From Catenulispora sp. MAP5-51 (GTDB lineage Bacteria > Actinomycetota > Actinomycetes > Streptomycetales > Catenulisporaceae), in NCBI RefSeq assembly GCF_041261205.1, contig NZ_JBGCCH010000018.1, positions 62,001 through 126,000 on the forward strand: a stretch of 64,000 bases of DNA, read 5' to 3'. Positions 25,068-34,658 of the stretch are shown here, in pieces. Both the position numbers and the translations under genes were made by a program. The notes beneath the pieces were generated by a model, which worked only from the letters and a program-made list of their open reading frames with translations, was not told the DNA's origin and did not search any database. Position 1 is the first letter of the stretch. Each line of letters starts with the position of its first letter.

Positions 25068-26348
25068 ATGCCACGCAAGCAGATAGCCGCGATCGCCACC
25101 GCATCCCTGGCCGCCCTCACGGCATGTTCGTCCTCCGGCGGCACCTCGTCGGCGAGCGGTTCGCTGGTGCGCGCCGACGCCGCGCGGCCGATCGTCGGGC
25201 GGGCCGACGCGGGCGCCGCCTCGGCCGCCGTGAACAGCTTCGGGGTCGACGTCTTCCACTCGGTCGCGGACCAGGACGAGGGCGATGTCGTGATCTCCCC
25301 GGCCAGCCTGGCCACGGTCCTGACCATGCTGTTGCCCGGTGCGAAGGGGCAGACCGCGGACCAGATGGCCAAGGCTCTGCACACCACCATGCCCGCCGAC
25401 CAGTTCGCGAACGCGCTCGGCTCCCTGGACTCGGCCACCGTGCAGCGCGGACTCGCCGACAAGGCGGACCTGCAGCAGTTCGACACGGTGTGGGCGCAGA
25501 AGGGATACGGCATCCAGCAGCCGTATCTACGGACCCTGGCCTCGGCCTTCGACGCCGGCGTCCACGAGACCGACTTCACGAACCCGGAGAACGCACGCCA
25601 GACCATCAACAAGACGGTCGCGGACCAGACCAACGGCCTCATCAAGGAGCTCTTCGGCCCCGGCTCCATGTCCGCCGACACCCGGCTGGCCCTCACCGAC
25701 GCCCTGTACCTCAAGGCGACGTGGGCCACCCCCTTCGAGAAGTACCGGACCTCGGACAAAACGTTCCATCTGGCCGACGGCACGACCGCGAACGTCTCCA
25801 CGATGGGAAGCGGGCAAGACTTCGCCTACGCGCAAGGCAACGGCTGGCAGTACGCAGAACTGCCCTATCAGCAGGACCACCTGGCGATGGGCATCGTGCT
25901 CCCGGCCGCCGGGACCTTCGACAAGTTCCGCACAGCGCTGACCGCCGACCAGATCACCGCCATGACCTCCTCGGCCACGTCGGTCCCGGTCGACCTGGAA
26001 CTGCCGAAGTTCACGTTCGACACCAGCCGCCAGTTGAACGGCGCGCTGCAGTCCCTGGGGATGAAGTCGCTGTTCGACCCGAGCTCCGCGGACCTGAGCG
26101 CCATCCCGGCCAAGCCCGGACCGCTGTGGGTGGGCGCCGTCGTCCAGAAGGCCCACGTCGCCGTGGACGAGGACGGCACCACGGCGGCCGCGGCCTCGGG
26201 CGTCACGGTCATCGCCGGCGCCGCACCCGGGCAGCCGCAACAGCAAGCGGCCGAGATGCACGTCGACCGCCCCTTCCTCTTCTTGATCAGGGACACCGTG
26301 ACGGGCCAGATCCTGTTCCTGGGCCAGGTGAGCGACCCCCGCGGCTGA
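25068..26348 (+). CDS. Serpin family lipoprotein
   Basis: The 426-residue protein has a signal peptide with lipobox LTAC (Cys near residue 21), so it is probably anchored at the cell surface. The body is a full serpin: SPASLATVLTMLLPGAKGQT, VADQTNGLIKELF, LTDALYLKATW, and the C-terminal VDRPFLFLIRD. The hinge reads EDGTTAAAAS, matching inhibitory serpins (P17 Glu, P15 Gly, P14 Thr, then Ala). By counting, P1 falls at a small residue in VTVIAGAA, suggesting an elastase- or subtilisin-like target (inference). ATG 25068 is chosen for the signal peptide; no strong ribosome site is near. Confidence 0.9.
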   Translation: MPRKQIAAIATASLAALTACSSSGGTSSASGSLVRADAARPIVGRADAGAASAAVNSFGVDVFHSVADQDEGDVVISPASLATVLTMLLPGAKGQTADQMAKALHTTMPADQFANALGSLDSATVQRGLADKADLQQFDTVWAQKGYGIQQPYLRTLASAFDAGVHETDFTNPENARQTINKTVADQTNGLIKELFGPGSMSADTRLALTDALYLKATWATPFEKYRTSDKTFHLADGTTANVSTMGSGQDFAYAQGNGWQYAELPYQQDHLAMGIVLPAAGTFDKFRTALTADQITAMTSSATSVPVDLELPKFTFDTSRQLNGALQSLGMKSLFDPSSADLSAIPAKPGPLWVGAVVQKAHVAVDEDGTTAAAASGVTVIAGAAPGQPQQQAAEMHVDRPFLFLIRDTVTGQILFLGQVSDPRG

Positions 26349-26415
26349 CGCAGGCCTCGATCACGCCCGCCGTCTTGCTGGACACCCGATCGGCCGACAT
26401 TGGACAATCACTTCC

Positions 26416-26985
26416 ATGGGAGGTCCTCCGTTCGGGAACGCCAGATGGCAGCCGCCGGACTTTCGGCCGTCGGACGCCGAGCGCGACGAAGCCATCGACG
26501 CTCTGTCGGCCGGCGCCGAGGCCGGCCGCCTGTCCAGCGACACCTTTTCGCACCGCATAGACCAGGCCCTGGCGGTGCGCTCGCACAGCGAGCTGACCCA
26601 ACTCGTCTCCGACCTGCCGATCCCGGCCGAGGAGCCGGGCTTCGGCCAGCGCGTGGTCAACGCGGTCTCGGCCATCGCGCACTTCCGCTTCAAGGTCAAG
26701 GCGGCCTGGCGCGGCCCCTCCCTGCCGCGCCTGTCCCTCCCCGGCGGCCCGCAGGGCACCCTGCGCATCGGCCGCATGCCCGAATGCGACCTCCAGCTGT
26801 TCGACACCACGGTGTCCCGCTACCACGCCGAGTTCCGCCGCTCCCAGGCCGGCTGGGTCCTGGTGGACCTGGGCTCGACCAACGGCACCCGCGTCAACGG
26901 CTGGCGCATCACGGCCCCCACCGCGGTCCACCCCGGCGACGAGGTCTCCTTCGGCTCAGTGGTCTTCTCCCTGAACGGCCACTGA
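26416..26985 (+). CDS. DUF1707-FHA domain protein
   Basis: Residues 15-75 form a DUF1707 domain (RPSDAERDEAIDALSAGAEAG). Residues about 113-185 form an FHA domain with its signature residues (LRIGRMPECDLQLFDTTVSRYHAEF and GSTNGTRVNG). FHA domains bind phosphothreonine, so it is probably a target-recognition partner of Ser/Thr kinases such as the one at 40.8 kb (inference). No membrane segment is seen. Start ATG 26416. Confidence 0.85.
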   Translation: MGGPPFGNARWQPPDFRPSDAERDEAIDALSAGAEAGRLSSDTFSHRIDQALAVRSHSELTQLVSDLPIPAEEPGFGQRVVNAVSAIAHFRFKVKAAWRGPSLPRLSLPGGPQGTLRIGRMPECDLQLFDTTVSRYHAEFRRSQAGWVLVDLGSTNGTRVNGWRITAPTAVHPGDEVSFGSVVFSLNGH

Positions 26986-27055
26986 CCCCCACCGCCGTTC
27001 CCCTGTTCGGGGCAATCCACGTTTCCGGGACCCCACCCCGGCAACAGATGCGGGC

Positions 27056-27331
27056 ATGACGACCGACGCCCCCCAGCCCCCGCCGGCCCCGCAAGCCCCG
27101 CGCACCGCGGCCGACAAGGCCCAGCGGTCCCGCATGATCGGCGGCATCGTCATCGCCGTGGTGGCGATCTGGTTCATCCTGGCCAACACCCACAAAGCCA
27201 GCATCACCTTCTGGGTCGTCACGGTGACCAGCCCCATGTGGCTCACCCTCGCGGGCACCTTCCTCGCCGGCATGCTGACCAGCCTCCTGCTGACCCGCAA
27301 CCGCACCCGCAAACGCCAGAAGCAGCAGTAA
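27056..27331 (+). CDS. LapA family (DUF1049) small membrane protein
   Basis: The 91-residue protein has a Pro-rich N-terminus, two membrane helices (MIGGIVIAVVAIWFILAN and WLTLAGTFLAGMLTSLLL) and a basic tail, the normal plan of LapA/DUF1049 proteins. These are linked to lipopolysaccharide assembly in Gram-negatives. Their role in actinomycetes is unknown. Confidence 0.8.
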   Translation: MTTDAPQPPPAPQAPRTAADKAQRSRMIGGIVIAVVAIWFILANTHKASITFWVVTVTSPMWLTLAGTFLAGMLTSLLLTRNRTRKRQKQQ

Positions 27332-27332
27332 T

Positions 27333-27346
27333 ATAAGACGTCTTAT
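27333..27346. promoter_or_regulatory. 14-bp perfect palindrome ATAAGACGTCTTAT
   Basis: The palindrome starts two bases after the LapA-like gene's stop and lies 86 bp before the start of the SANT-like repeat gene. It is AT-rich against a GC-rich background, which fits an operator better than a terminator. Confidence 0.45.
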
Positions 27347-27431
27347 CCCGATTTTCCCAAAACACCCAAACCTGTCACACCCCTCTGCCACCCTGGTGAA
27401 ACCAGCCCGAAACCACCACAGAGGGGGACCA

Positions 27432-29027
27432 ATGCCCACCCAAACCCAACCCTGGCTCCGCGCGGAACTCATAGCCGCCCCCGAGACCACCCCCGGCGCC
27501 CAACTGATGATCCCCGCCGACGGCGTCGAGTTCCACGACGACCAACTCGTCTTCCACCACCAAGGCGACATCGTCTACGTGGCCCCCCAAGGCCAACTCC
27601 GCTCCATCACCTGGTTCGCCAAACAACCCAACCCCGAAACAGCCCGCCGCAAAGCCCAATGGCCCAAACACGGCACCCGCTGGACCGACGACGAAAGAGC
27701 GGACCTCCTCCGCCACCTCCGCACCGGCCACAGCTGGAAGGCCATCTCCCACGCCCACGGCCGCTCCTGCACCGGCTGCCAGCAGGAAGCGATCAAGCAG
27801 GGCTGGCTCGACCCGGAGACCCTGCAGCCAACAGCGGCGCTACTCCTCACCCAGCCGGACGCCACCTCTGACGCGCAAACCTCCGGCCCAGACCTCACTG
27901 CGCAGGCACCCACCCCGCCGCCGGCCCCCGAAGCCACTGCCATCAGCGAGGCAACGCAGGCTGCTGGATCGACGAACTCCGCGCCGGCCGACTCCCCCGG
28001 TTCGGAGCCGAGCGCTGCCAAGGCTTACGTGGTGCGGCAGTCAGTGCCCGCCGATACTGCGGCAAGCGCGCCGCCGAATGCCACACCCACACCGGTCCTC
28101 GCCGATCCGCCGCGCCAGCCTGCGCTCACCAATGCCGCCGCGAATTCGCCCCTGCATGCCACGCCCGCTGGTGCTTCCGCAGCCACGCCAGGCCTCGCCA
28201 ATCCGCCGCGCCAACCTGCGCTCACCAACGCTGCCGCAGACTCGCCGCCGAATGCCACACCCGCCGATGCTTCCGCACTCGCCAATCCGCCGCGCCGGCC
28301 TGTGCGCACCAATGCCGCCGCGAACTCGCCCCTGCATGCCACGCCCGCTGGTGCTTCCGCAGCCGCGCTGAGGCTCGCCGATCCGCCGCGCCAGCCTGGA
28401 CTCACCGCCGCTTCCGCAGGCCCGCCAACAGATGCCACACCCGCCGGCACTGCCGCTGACTCGCCGCACCTTGCCGCTGCCATACCGGCCCCTGCCAATC
28501 CACCTCGCCAGCCCCTGCTCAGCAAGGCTTCGGCAGAATCGCCACCAAACACGCCGCTCGCCGGTGCTTTCGCGGACTCGCCACCGATTGCCACACACGC
28601 CGATGCTTCCGCGGGCTCTCCGCCGATCTCCTGGCCCGCCGTCGATCGGCCGCCGATTCCCTCAGCAACCTCAAGCGCGGGCGCCGAACTCGTCGTCGCG
28701 TCTCCGCAGCCTCCCGCGGCCGATTCCCCTTCGTCCGCAACGCCATCGGCGACTCCCATCGCCCCCGATCCGCTCGCATCAGCTACCGCCGCGCCACAAC
28801 CGGACCGGCCTCGGATTCCGCCGCGCGTGCCGCGTCAGCGGACCAGCCCCGGCGTCGAGAATCTTCCCGCCAAGGGCGATGCCGACAAGGACCCTGATCC
28901 CGACTCCGGGCCCGGGCCCGGGTCGCGCTTTCTCTCGCGGGCGCAGTCCTCGCTGGCGCGGGCCACGCTCGGGGCGTACATGAACCCGCCGCGGGGGCAG
29001 TCGGGTGCGGCGTCCGGGGCGAGCTGA
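27432..29027 (+). CDS. SANT/Myb-like helix-turn-helix protein with Ala/Pro-rich repeats, function unknown
   Basis: The 531-residue protein is not recognised as a named family. Residues about 1-75 form a small beta-rich domain (DDQLVFHHQGDIVYVAPQGQLRSITWF). Residues 82-125 resemble a SANT/Myb helix-turn-helix (RWTDDERADLLRHLRTGHSW, then ISHAHGRSCTGCQQEAIKQGWL). Residues about 218-397 carry five repeats of 28-44 residues, each starting PPRQP or PPRRP. The tail is Pro/Ala/Ser-rich and probably disordered. ATG 27432 follows GAGGGGG. It might be a DNA-binding protein with a flexible arm. Confidence 0.65.
   Translation: MPTQTQPWLRAELIAAPETTPGAQLMIPADGVEFHDDQLVFHHQGDIVYVAPQGQLRSITWFAKQPNPETARRKAQWPKHGTRWTDDERADLLRHLRTGHSWKAISHAHGRSCTGCQQEAIKQGWLDPETLQPTAALLLTQPDATSDAQTSGPDLTAQAPTPPPAPEATAISEATQAAGSTNSAPADSPGSEPSAAKAYVVRQSVPADTAASAPPNATPTPVLADPPRQPALTNAAANSPLHATPAGASAATPGLANPPRQPALTNAAADSPPNATPADASALANPPRRPVRTNAAANSPLHATPAGASAAALRLADPPRQPGLTAASAGPPTDATPAGTAADSPHLAAAIPAPANPPRQPLLSKASAESPPNTPLAGAFADSPPIATHADASAGSPPISWPAVDRPPIPSATSSAGAELVVASPQPPAADSPSSATPSATPIAPDPLASATAAPQPDRPRIPPRVPRQRTSPGVENLPAKGDADKDPDPDSGPGPGSRFLSRAQSSLARATLGAYMNPPRGQSGAASGAS
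28086..28620 (+). repeat. Coding tandem repeats inside the SANT-like gene
   Basis: Five imperfect units of 84-130 bp begin with codons for (D/N)PPRQP. Two stretches, near 28130-28190 and 28306-28366, are almost identical over about 60 bases, which points to recent duplication. Confidence 0.8.
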
Positions 29028-29032
29028 GGTTC

Positions 29033-30769
29033 TCAGCGCCGGTTTGAGGTGCCGACCATCCGGAATCGGATTCCCGTTCCGGGCCTTGCTTGTCCGACGG
29101 CGTCCAGGTCCGCCGGGTGGGCACAGGCGATCACCGGGTATCCGCCGGTCACCGGGTGGTCGGCCAAGAACAGCACCGGGCGGCCGTCGTGGGGGACCTG
29201 GACCGCTCCCACGACCAGCGGCTCGCTCGCCGGCTCGCCGTCGCGGGCTCGCTGCACCATGGGCCCGTCCAGGCGTACCGCTGTCCGGTTCGACTCCATC
29301 CCGACCGTCCACTGCGCCGCGATCAAGTCGCGGACCGCGTCGTCCGTGAACCACTCGCTGCGCGGCCCCAAGACCAGCCGCACCACCACGGGATCATCGG
29401 CATCCCGCAGCGGTGCCAATCCCAGGCCCGGGATGTCCGGCGGCAGGCCCGTCGGATCGCCGAGCGCGACGCGTTCCCGCGCCGCCAAAGCCCGCCCACC
29501 AACCCCCGAAAGGAGGTCGACCGACCGGCTCCCCAGCACCCCCGCACCGCCCACACCCCCGGCCACGGCGAGGTAAGCGCGCACCCCCGCCGCGGCCGGC
29601 CCCACATCCACGACCGCACCGCCGGGCACATAGAACGCAGCGCCCGGCACGGTGCGCATGACCGTCTGCTGCCGAGAGCCCGCCCCGTCCCCGGCCCCTT
29701 CAGCAGCCCCGTCGTCGTCCCCAGCCCCATGCACCGACGCCGACACCGTGACCTCGCACCGGGCCCCCGCCACCGCGACCCAGCGCCCCACCTCGAGACA
29801 CACCGCCCCGCCGCCGAGCGTCAGCTCGAGCGCCGCGGCGCCCTCTTCGTTGCCCACCAAGCGGTTCGCGAGCTTCAGCGACGCCCGATCGACCGCACCC
29901 GAGCGCGGGACGCCGAGGTGCGCGAAGCCCGGCCGGCCGAGATCCTGCACCGTCGTCAGCGGTCCGGCGCGCACCACGCGCAAGCCGGGCCCGCCGGCTT
30001 CCGCCGTGGCCTCGTCGCGGTCGCCGGAGACGCCAGGAGCGCCGTCCGGGCCGCTTCGCCCCGCCGCGTCGCGGAACCGAACGCGGGTACCCGGTCGGAG
30101 CAGCGCCAGCGAGTCCCGGGTCTCGTCCCACAGCGCCGGGGCCCAGGCCGCCAGGCGCCCGATCAGTTGCCAGCCGCCCGGGGATTCCCGGGGATAGACA
30201 CCGCTGTACGGCCCGCCCAAGGCCACCGCTCCGGCGGGCACGCGGGTGCGCGGCGCGTCGCGGCGTGGCACGCGCAGCACGTCCGGCAATCCGGTCAGGT
30301 ACGCGAAGCCGGGGGCGAAGCCCGTGAACGCGACCGTGAATTCGGCCGCCGTGTGCAACGAAACGATCTCATTTGTGGCAAGGCCGGTCAGCCGCGCGAC
30401 GTCGTCGAGATCCGGGCCCTCGTACAGCACCGGAAGCTCGACGATCTCGCTCTGCGCGGACTGCGCCACGCCGCCACCAGCACTGTCACCGTCGCCATCA
30501 CCGGCGACGGACCAGTCCACATTCCCGACCGCCGCCACGAACTCCCGAAGCCCGCGCTGCCCCGCGTCGTCGAACGTCGCGATGGCCATCAGCGTCCGCT
30601 CGGCGGGCACCACATCGACCAGCACACCGGGCCGCGCCGCGCGCCAGCGCTCGGCCCAGGCGAAGCAGCGCTGAACTTTCTCCAAAGAATCGAACTCGAG
30701 CAGTACCGCGAACGGACCCGCAGGTCGGACCGATGCGGCACCGGCACCGGCGCCCGGGCCCTCGCTCAC
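29033..30769 (-). CDS. 5-oxoprolinase subunits B and C, fused (PxpBC)
   Basis: The 578-residue protein joins PxpB (residues about 1-240; [38 protein letters not shown]) to PxpC (about 265-578; [35 protein letters not shown]). With PxpA it hydrolyses 5-oxoproline to glutamate using ATP. GTG 30769 overlaps the pxpA stop as GTGA, showing coupling. The linker carries an Asp/Gly-rich insert. Fusion of B and C is known in other bacteria. Confidence 0.9.
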   Translation of the reverse strand: MSEGPGAGAGAASVRPAGPFAVLLEFDSLEKVQRCFAWAERWRAARPGVLVDVVPAERTLMAIATFDDAGQRGLREFVAAVGNVDWSVAGDGDGDSAGGGVAQSAQSEIVELPVLYEGPDLDDVARLTGLATNEIVSLHTAAEFTVAFTGFAPGFAYLTGLPDVLRVPRRDAPRTRVPAGAVALGGPYSGVYPRESPGGWQLIGRLAAWAPALWDETRDSLALLRPGTRVRFRDAAGRSGPDGAPGVSGDRDEATAEAGGPGLRVVRAGPLTTVQDLGRPGFAHLGVPRSGAVDRASLKLANRLVGNEEGAAALELTLGGGAVCLEVGRWVAVAGARCEVTVSASVHGAGDDDGAAEGAGDGAGSRQQTVMRTVPGAAFYVPGGAVVDVGPAAAGVRAYLAVAGGVGGAGVLGSRSVDLLSGVGGRALAARERVALGDPTGLPPDIPGLGLAPLRDADDPVVVRLVLGPRSEWFTDDAVRDLIAAQWTVGMESNRTAVRLDGPMVQRARDGEPASEPLVVGAVQVPHDGRPVLFLADHPVTGGYPVIACAHPADLDAVGQARPGTGIRFRMVGTSNRR

Positions 30770-31530
30770 ACGAATGCCCCGACCTCGACCCCCGTCGACC
30801 GCAGGGCGTCTCGGACCGCGGCCGCCATGGCCACCGCGGAGGGCGTGTCCCCGTGCACGCACAACGACCGCGCCTTGATCTCCAGCAGCGTGCCGTCGAC
30901 GGCGCGGACCGTGCCGGACACGGCCATCTCCACCGCGCGTCCCGCGACTTCCTCCGGGCTCGTCACGACCGCCCCGGGCGCGGAGCGCGGGACGAGGGTG
31001 CCCAGGGGCGTGTAGGCCCGGTCCACGAAGGCCTCGGGGATCGTTGTAAGGCCCGCTGTGGACGCCAGTTCGAGAAAAACCGAACCGGAAAGGCCCAGGA
31101 CAGGGACATCCACGTCGTAAGCTGAGGCGAAAGCGGACACCGCGCGGACCACCGCCTCGGCTTGCACGGCGTCGTGCACGATACGGTTGTACAGAGCCCC
31201 GTGCGGTTTCACGTAGCGGACCCGGTCTCCGGCCGCTCTGGCGAAGGCGTCCAGGGCTCCGATCTGGAAGAGGACATCGTCAGCCAGTTCGTGAGGGTCG
31301 TACTCGATGTCGCGGCGGCCGAAGCCGGCCAGGTCGCGGTAGCCGACCTGGGCTCCGATCCGTACTCCGCGGCCGACGGCCGCCGAACAGACCCGGCGCA
31401 TGGTGGAAGGATCGCCGGCGTGGAAGCCGCAGGCGACGTTGGCACTGGTGACCAGCTTTAGGAGAGCGTCGTCGTCACCAAGTCGCCAACGCCCGAAACC
31501 TTCGCCCAGATCTGCGTTAAGGTCGATCAT
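30766..31530 (-). CDS. pxpA: 5-oxoprolinase subunit A (LamB/YcsF family)
   Basis: The 254-residue cytoplasmic protein has family motifs [29 protein letters not shown], and [10 protein letters not shown]. It works with the fused PxpBC encoded directly downstream. ATG 31530 gives the normal family length; AGG abuts it, and GTG codons at 31539 or 31542 are alternatives. It is divergent from the J-domain gene at 31630. Confidence 0.9.
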   Translation of the reverse strand: MIDLNADLGEGFGRWRLGDDDALLKLVTSANVACGFHAGDPSTMRRVCSAAVGRGVRIGAQVGYRDLAGFGRRDIEYDPHELADDVLFQIGALDAFARAAGDRVRYVKPHGALYNRIVHDAVQAEAVVRAVSAFASAYDVDVPVLGLSGSVFLELASTAGLTTIPEAFVDRAYTPLGTLVPRSAPGAVVTSPEEVAGRAVEMAVSGTVRAVDGTLLEIKARSLCVHGDTPSAVAMAAAVRDALRSTGVEVGAFV

Positions 31531-31629
31531 CCTGCGCACCACAGTACGCCCGAAGACGGAGCCGTCGCCCCCTGTCGCTCCTGTACCCTCTCTGCCGCAG
31601 TGCCCTGAGTAAATCTGTGAGGACCAACC

Positions 31630-32463
31630 GTGGAGACTGCCCAGGCAATGAGTGAGCCAGTGTTCCAAAGTCTGGAAGACGCCGTCGTGGTGGCCGAGAC
31701 GACCCTGCTGGACACGCAGGTGGCCGTCGAGTCCCTGCGTGCCGAGTTGGACCAGTTCACCCGGCTGCACCAGATCCAGTTGGGCCCGCTGTACGGCCGG
31801 CTCGACGAGCTGGACGCGCTCACCGCCGAGACCGAAGCCGCCATGACCGGCGACCCCGAGGCGATCCGCCGTGCGGTGGAGGCCCGGGCCCGGGTCGACG
31901 GCGAGGACCCGCTGCTGTTCGCCGCCGCGAACGCCGGGCTGCTCGACGAGGACGGGGAGGGCGGCGCGGAACAGGACCAGAAGCCGCCGCGTCCCCGCGC
32001 GGAGAGCGCGGCCCCGGCCGCCGACCCGGACGTGCCGGTGCGCCCCAGCAAGACCGCGCAGCGCCTGTACCGGGAGCTGGCCCGCCGCTCGCACCCGGAC
32101 CTCGTCCAGGACCCGACCGAGATCGCGCGCCGCTCGGCCTTCATCACCCGTGTCAACGCCGCGTACGAGAAGGACGACCTTCCCGCGCTGCAGAAGCTCA
32201 GCGAGGAGTGGTCGCTGACCTCGTCGGGCCCGGCGAAGGACCACCCGCAGCGCGAGTTGTGGCTGCGCGGCCGCCTGATCTGGCTGCGCGCGAAGCAGGC
32301 CGAGCTCGCCCTGGAGCGCCAGACGCTGATGGAGAACCCCATGGCGGACGTGCTCGCGGCCTACCAGTACGACTCGCTGACGGCGCTGCGCTCGATCTCC
32401 GAGCAGCTCTACACGGCGATCGCCGAGCGGGAGACCCTGCTGAACGCGCTCATCGGCTCCTGA
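31630..32463 (+). CDS. J-domain-containing protein
   Basis: The 277-residue protein begins with a coiled region (about 10-75), then an acidic/Pro linker, then a J-domain-like segment near 138-185: [17 protein letters not shown] has the HPD motif that stimulates DnaK, and [17 protein letters not shown] matches the following helix. A C-terminal coiled helix follows. There is no Gly/Phe or zinc domain, so it is a specialised DnaK co-chaperone rather than DnaJ. GTG 31630 follows a GAGGA site. Its 3' end overlaps pheA by 14 bases. Confidence 0.75.
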   Translation: METAQAMSEPVFQSLEDAVVVAETTLLDTQVAVESLRAELDQFTRLHQIQLGPLYGRLDELDALTAETEAAMTGDPEAIRRAVEARARVDGEDPLLFAAANAGLLDEDGEGGAEQDQKPPRPRAESAAPAADPDVPVRPSKTAQRLYRELARRSHPDLVQDPTEIARRSAFITRVNAAYEKDDLPALQKLSEEWSLTSSGPAKDHPQRELWLRGRLIWLRAKQAELALERQTLMENPMADVLAAYQYDSLTALRSISEQLYTAIAERETLLNALIGS

Positions 32464-33394
32464 GGCCGGCCAGCCATTCGGCGGCCTCGCGGAAGTCCTC
32501 GTCGGAGGTCCCCTTGCGGATCTCCGCGGCGCGTCCGTCGGCGCGCGGGTAGCTGCCGAGGTACCGGACCTCGGCGGCGACCCGCCGCAGGCCGGTGAGG
32601 ACTTCGCCGACGCGGGCGTCGTCGAGGTGCCCCTCGCAGTCGATCGAGAACCAGTAGGTGCCCAGCTTCGACCGCGTGGGCCGGGACTCGATGCGCATCA
32701 GGTCCACGCCCCGGACGGCGAACTCCTCAAGGATCTCAAGGAGCGCGCCCGGGTGGTTGTCCCGCAGCACCACGGCGAGGGATGTCTTGTCCGCGCCAGT
32801 ACGGGCCGGCGGCGGGCCGGGCGGCACGACCATCACGAACCGGGTGACGGCCCCGCTGACGTCGTGGATGTTCTCGGCGAGCAGTGCCAGCCGGTAGAAC
32901 GGCGCCGCGAACGAACCCGCCAGGGCGGCGTCGTGCACACCCTCGGACACCAGCCGCGCCGCGTCGGCGTTGGACGACGCGGCGACCCACCGCGCGTCCG
33001 GCAGGTTCTCGGCCAGCCAGCGGCGGCACTGCGGATAGGCGTGCGGATGGCTGGACACCGTCTTGATGTCGGCGAGCGCCGTATCGGGACGTCCCATGAG
33101 CGCGAACTCGACCGGCAACAGGATCTCCCGCACGATGTGCAGCGGGGGTTCCTCAGTGGACAGATCGTCGAGCGTGGCCGGGACCGCGCCCTCCACCGAG
33201 TTCTCGAACGCCACGACCGCGCCGGCGACCTCGCCGCGCCGTACCGCGTCCAGCGCCGCCGGCACGGACTCATAAGGAACCCGCTCTGCATCCCGCGCGC
33301 CGGGAACGCTAAGAAGCGCCGCCTCCGTAAACGTCCCCGCCGGGCCCAGGAAGCCGTAACGAATGGGGACGGGAGGCGACGCAGTCTCGGTCAT
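32450..33394 (-). CDS. pheA: Prephenate dehydratase
   Basis: The 314-residue enzyme makes phenylpyruvate from prephenate for phenylalanine synthesis. The catalytic domain ([36 protein letters not shown] with the key Thr-Arg-Phe) is followed by an ACT domain with the ESRP motif ([11 protein letters not shown]) that binds phenylalanine for feedback control. No chorismate mutase domain is fused. ATG 33394 chosen; ribosome site weak. Confidence 0.95.
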   Translation of the reverse strand: MTETASPPVPIRYGFLGPAGTFTEAALLSVPGARDAERVPYESVPAALDAVRRGEVAGAVVAFENSVEGAVPATLDDLSTEEPPLHIVREILLPVEFALMGRPDTALADIKTVSSHPHAYPQCRRWLAENLPDARWVAASSNADAARLVSEGVHDAALAGSFAAPFYRLALLAENIHDVSGAVTRFVMVVPPGPPPARTGADKTSLAVVLRDNHPGALLEILEEFAVRGVDLMRIESRPTRSKLGTYWFSIDCEGHLDDARVGEVLTGLRRVAAEVRYLGSYPRADGRAAEIRKGTSDEDFREAAEWLAGLRSR

Positions 33395-33410
33395 GCGGCC
33401 TAGCCTACGG

Positions 33411-34571
33411 TCACTGTGGCGGCTGCCACGCGACCACCGGATCCATCGCGCGCAACGCCAGGTCCGGCACAAGGCGTCCGGCCAGGCCCATCACCAGGTT
33501 CCGCAAGGCCGCCTTGGGCCGCGACGTGCTCTGCGTCAGCGCGCCCATCCGATGCGAGCGACGCACCATGTCCGCTCCCCGAGGGGCCCGCAGGGCGGTG
33601 TACCGGGCGAGTGCGGTCACGACCTCCGCAGAGCCCTGAGCCGGTGCAACGAGCGCCGCCAGGGTGACCCCGTCCTCCATGGCCTGATTCGCCCCCTGGC
33701 CGAGATGCGGGGTCATGGCGTGCGCGGCGTCGCCCAGGATCGCGACCGCACCTCGGTGGTACGCGGACAGCGGCTCGGCGATCTCATAGATGTCGTTGTG
33801 CAGGATCGTCTCGGGGTCCGCCGCGGAAACGAGCTGGGGCACCGGGAAGTGCCAGTCACCGAAACGCCGTAGCAGTTCGGCCTTCTCGTCGGCATAGATG
33901 ACACCGGGCTCGGCGTGATCGGCGGCGTAGGCATAGGTCCGGCCGTCCGCCAACGGAGTGATCCCGAAGACCCGGCCGCCGTCCCAGACCTCGCCGGGCA
34001 GGAAGTCTCCCGCGGGTGTCGGGACCAGGATCCGCCACGCGGTGATACCGCTGTAAACGGGCCCCGGGTGTTCCGGGAAAAGCGCCTTGCGCAGTACGGA
34101 GTTCACTCCGTCGGCGGCAACGATCAAGTCCGCTTCAAGAGGGCCGGACTCCGTCAAGAGGCGCGGGAGCTGGGACGCGCTGCCCGCCTCGATACCTGTG
34201 GCCGCGACGCCCAGCTTGAACACGTCCGACGGCAGCACCGCGGTGAGCACGTCCATGACCGAGGAGCGCGTCGCCGGGATCACCGCGTCCCCGAACCGGC
34301 TGATCATGGCCTTGCTCGCCGTGCGGGCGATCACCCGGCCGTCCGAGCGGGTCACCGCTGCGTCCCCCTGGAACGCGGCCAGCTTCCGCACCGCGTCGCC
34401 GACGCCCAGCGTGTCCAGCGCCCGCAACCCGTTCGGCGCAACAGCCAGACCGGAGCCCACGGGCCGCAGCTCCGCGGCGCGCTCGACGACCGTCACGTCC
34501 CACCCGCGCTGGAACAACCCCGCTGCGGCAGTGAGCCCGCCAAATCCCGCCCCCACCACGATCGCCTTCAT
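33411..34571 (-). CDS. FAD-dependent monooxygenase (PHBH-like)
   Basis: The 386-residue flavoprotein has the N-terminal dinucleotide fold IVVGAGFGGLTAAAGL, the DG motif ADLIVAADGVNSVLR and the second FAD motif ILGDAAHAMTPHLGQGANQAMEDG, typical of class A aromatic hydroxylases. The divergent TetR gene with three operators between them makes a TetR-regulated oxygenase likely, perhaps for a xenobiotic or antibiotic. Substrate unknown. Confidence 0.9.
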   Translation of the reverse strand: MKAIVVGAGFGGLTAAAGLFQRGWDVTVVERAAELRPVGSGLAVAPNGLRALDTLGVGDAVRKLAAFQGDAAVTRSDGRVIARTASKAMISRFGDAVIPATRSSVMDVLTAVLPSDVFKLGVAATGIEAGSASQLPRLLTESGPLEADLIVAADGVNSVLRKALFPEHPGPVYSGITAWRILVPTPAGDFLPGEVWDGGRVFGITPLADGRTYAYAADHAEPGVIYADEKAELLRRFGDWHFPVPQLVSAADPETILHNDIYEIAEPLSAYHRGAVAILGDAAHAMTPHLGQGANQAMEDGVTLAALVAPAQGSAEVVTALARYTALRAPRGADMVRRSHRMGALTQSTSRPKAALRNLVMGLAGRLVPDLALRAMDPVVAWQPPQ

Positions 34572-34582
34572 GGTCGCTCCTC

Positions 34583-34636
34583 ACTACATCCGTAGTTCCA
34601 ACTACAGACGTAGTTCTACGCCACTACAGCCGTAGT
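34583..34636. promoter_or_regulatory. Three TetR-type operators between the monooxygenase and its regulator
   Basis: Inverted repeats with a 4-bp centre occur at 34583-34596 (ACTACatccGTAGT), 34600-34615 (AACTACagacGTAGTT) and 34623-34636 (ACTACagccGTAGT). Centres are 18 and 22 bp apart. They fill the 87-bp divergent promoter region and surely control both genes. Confidence 0.8.
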
Positions 34637-34658
34637 CGTCAACTGCTAGGGTCTGGCC

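Noticed and set aside
28086-28620. Repeats as a CRISPR or mobile element
   Set aside because: They keep the reading frame of the SANT-like gene and encode PPRQP-type amino-acid repeats.
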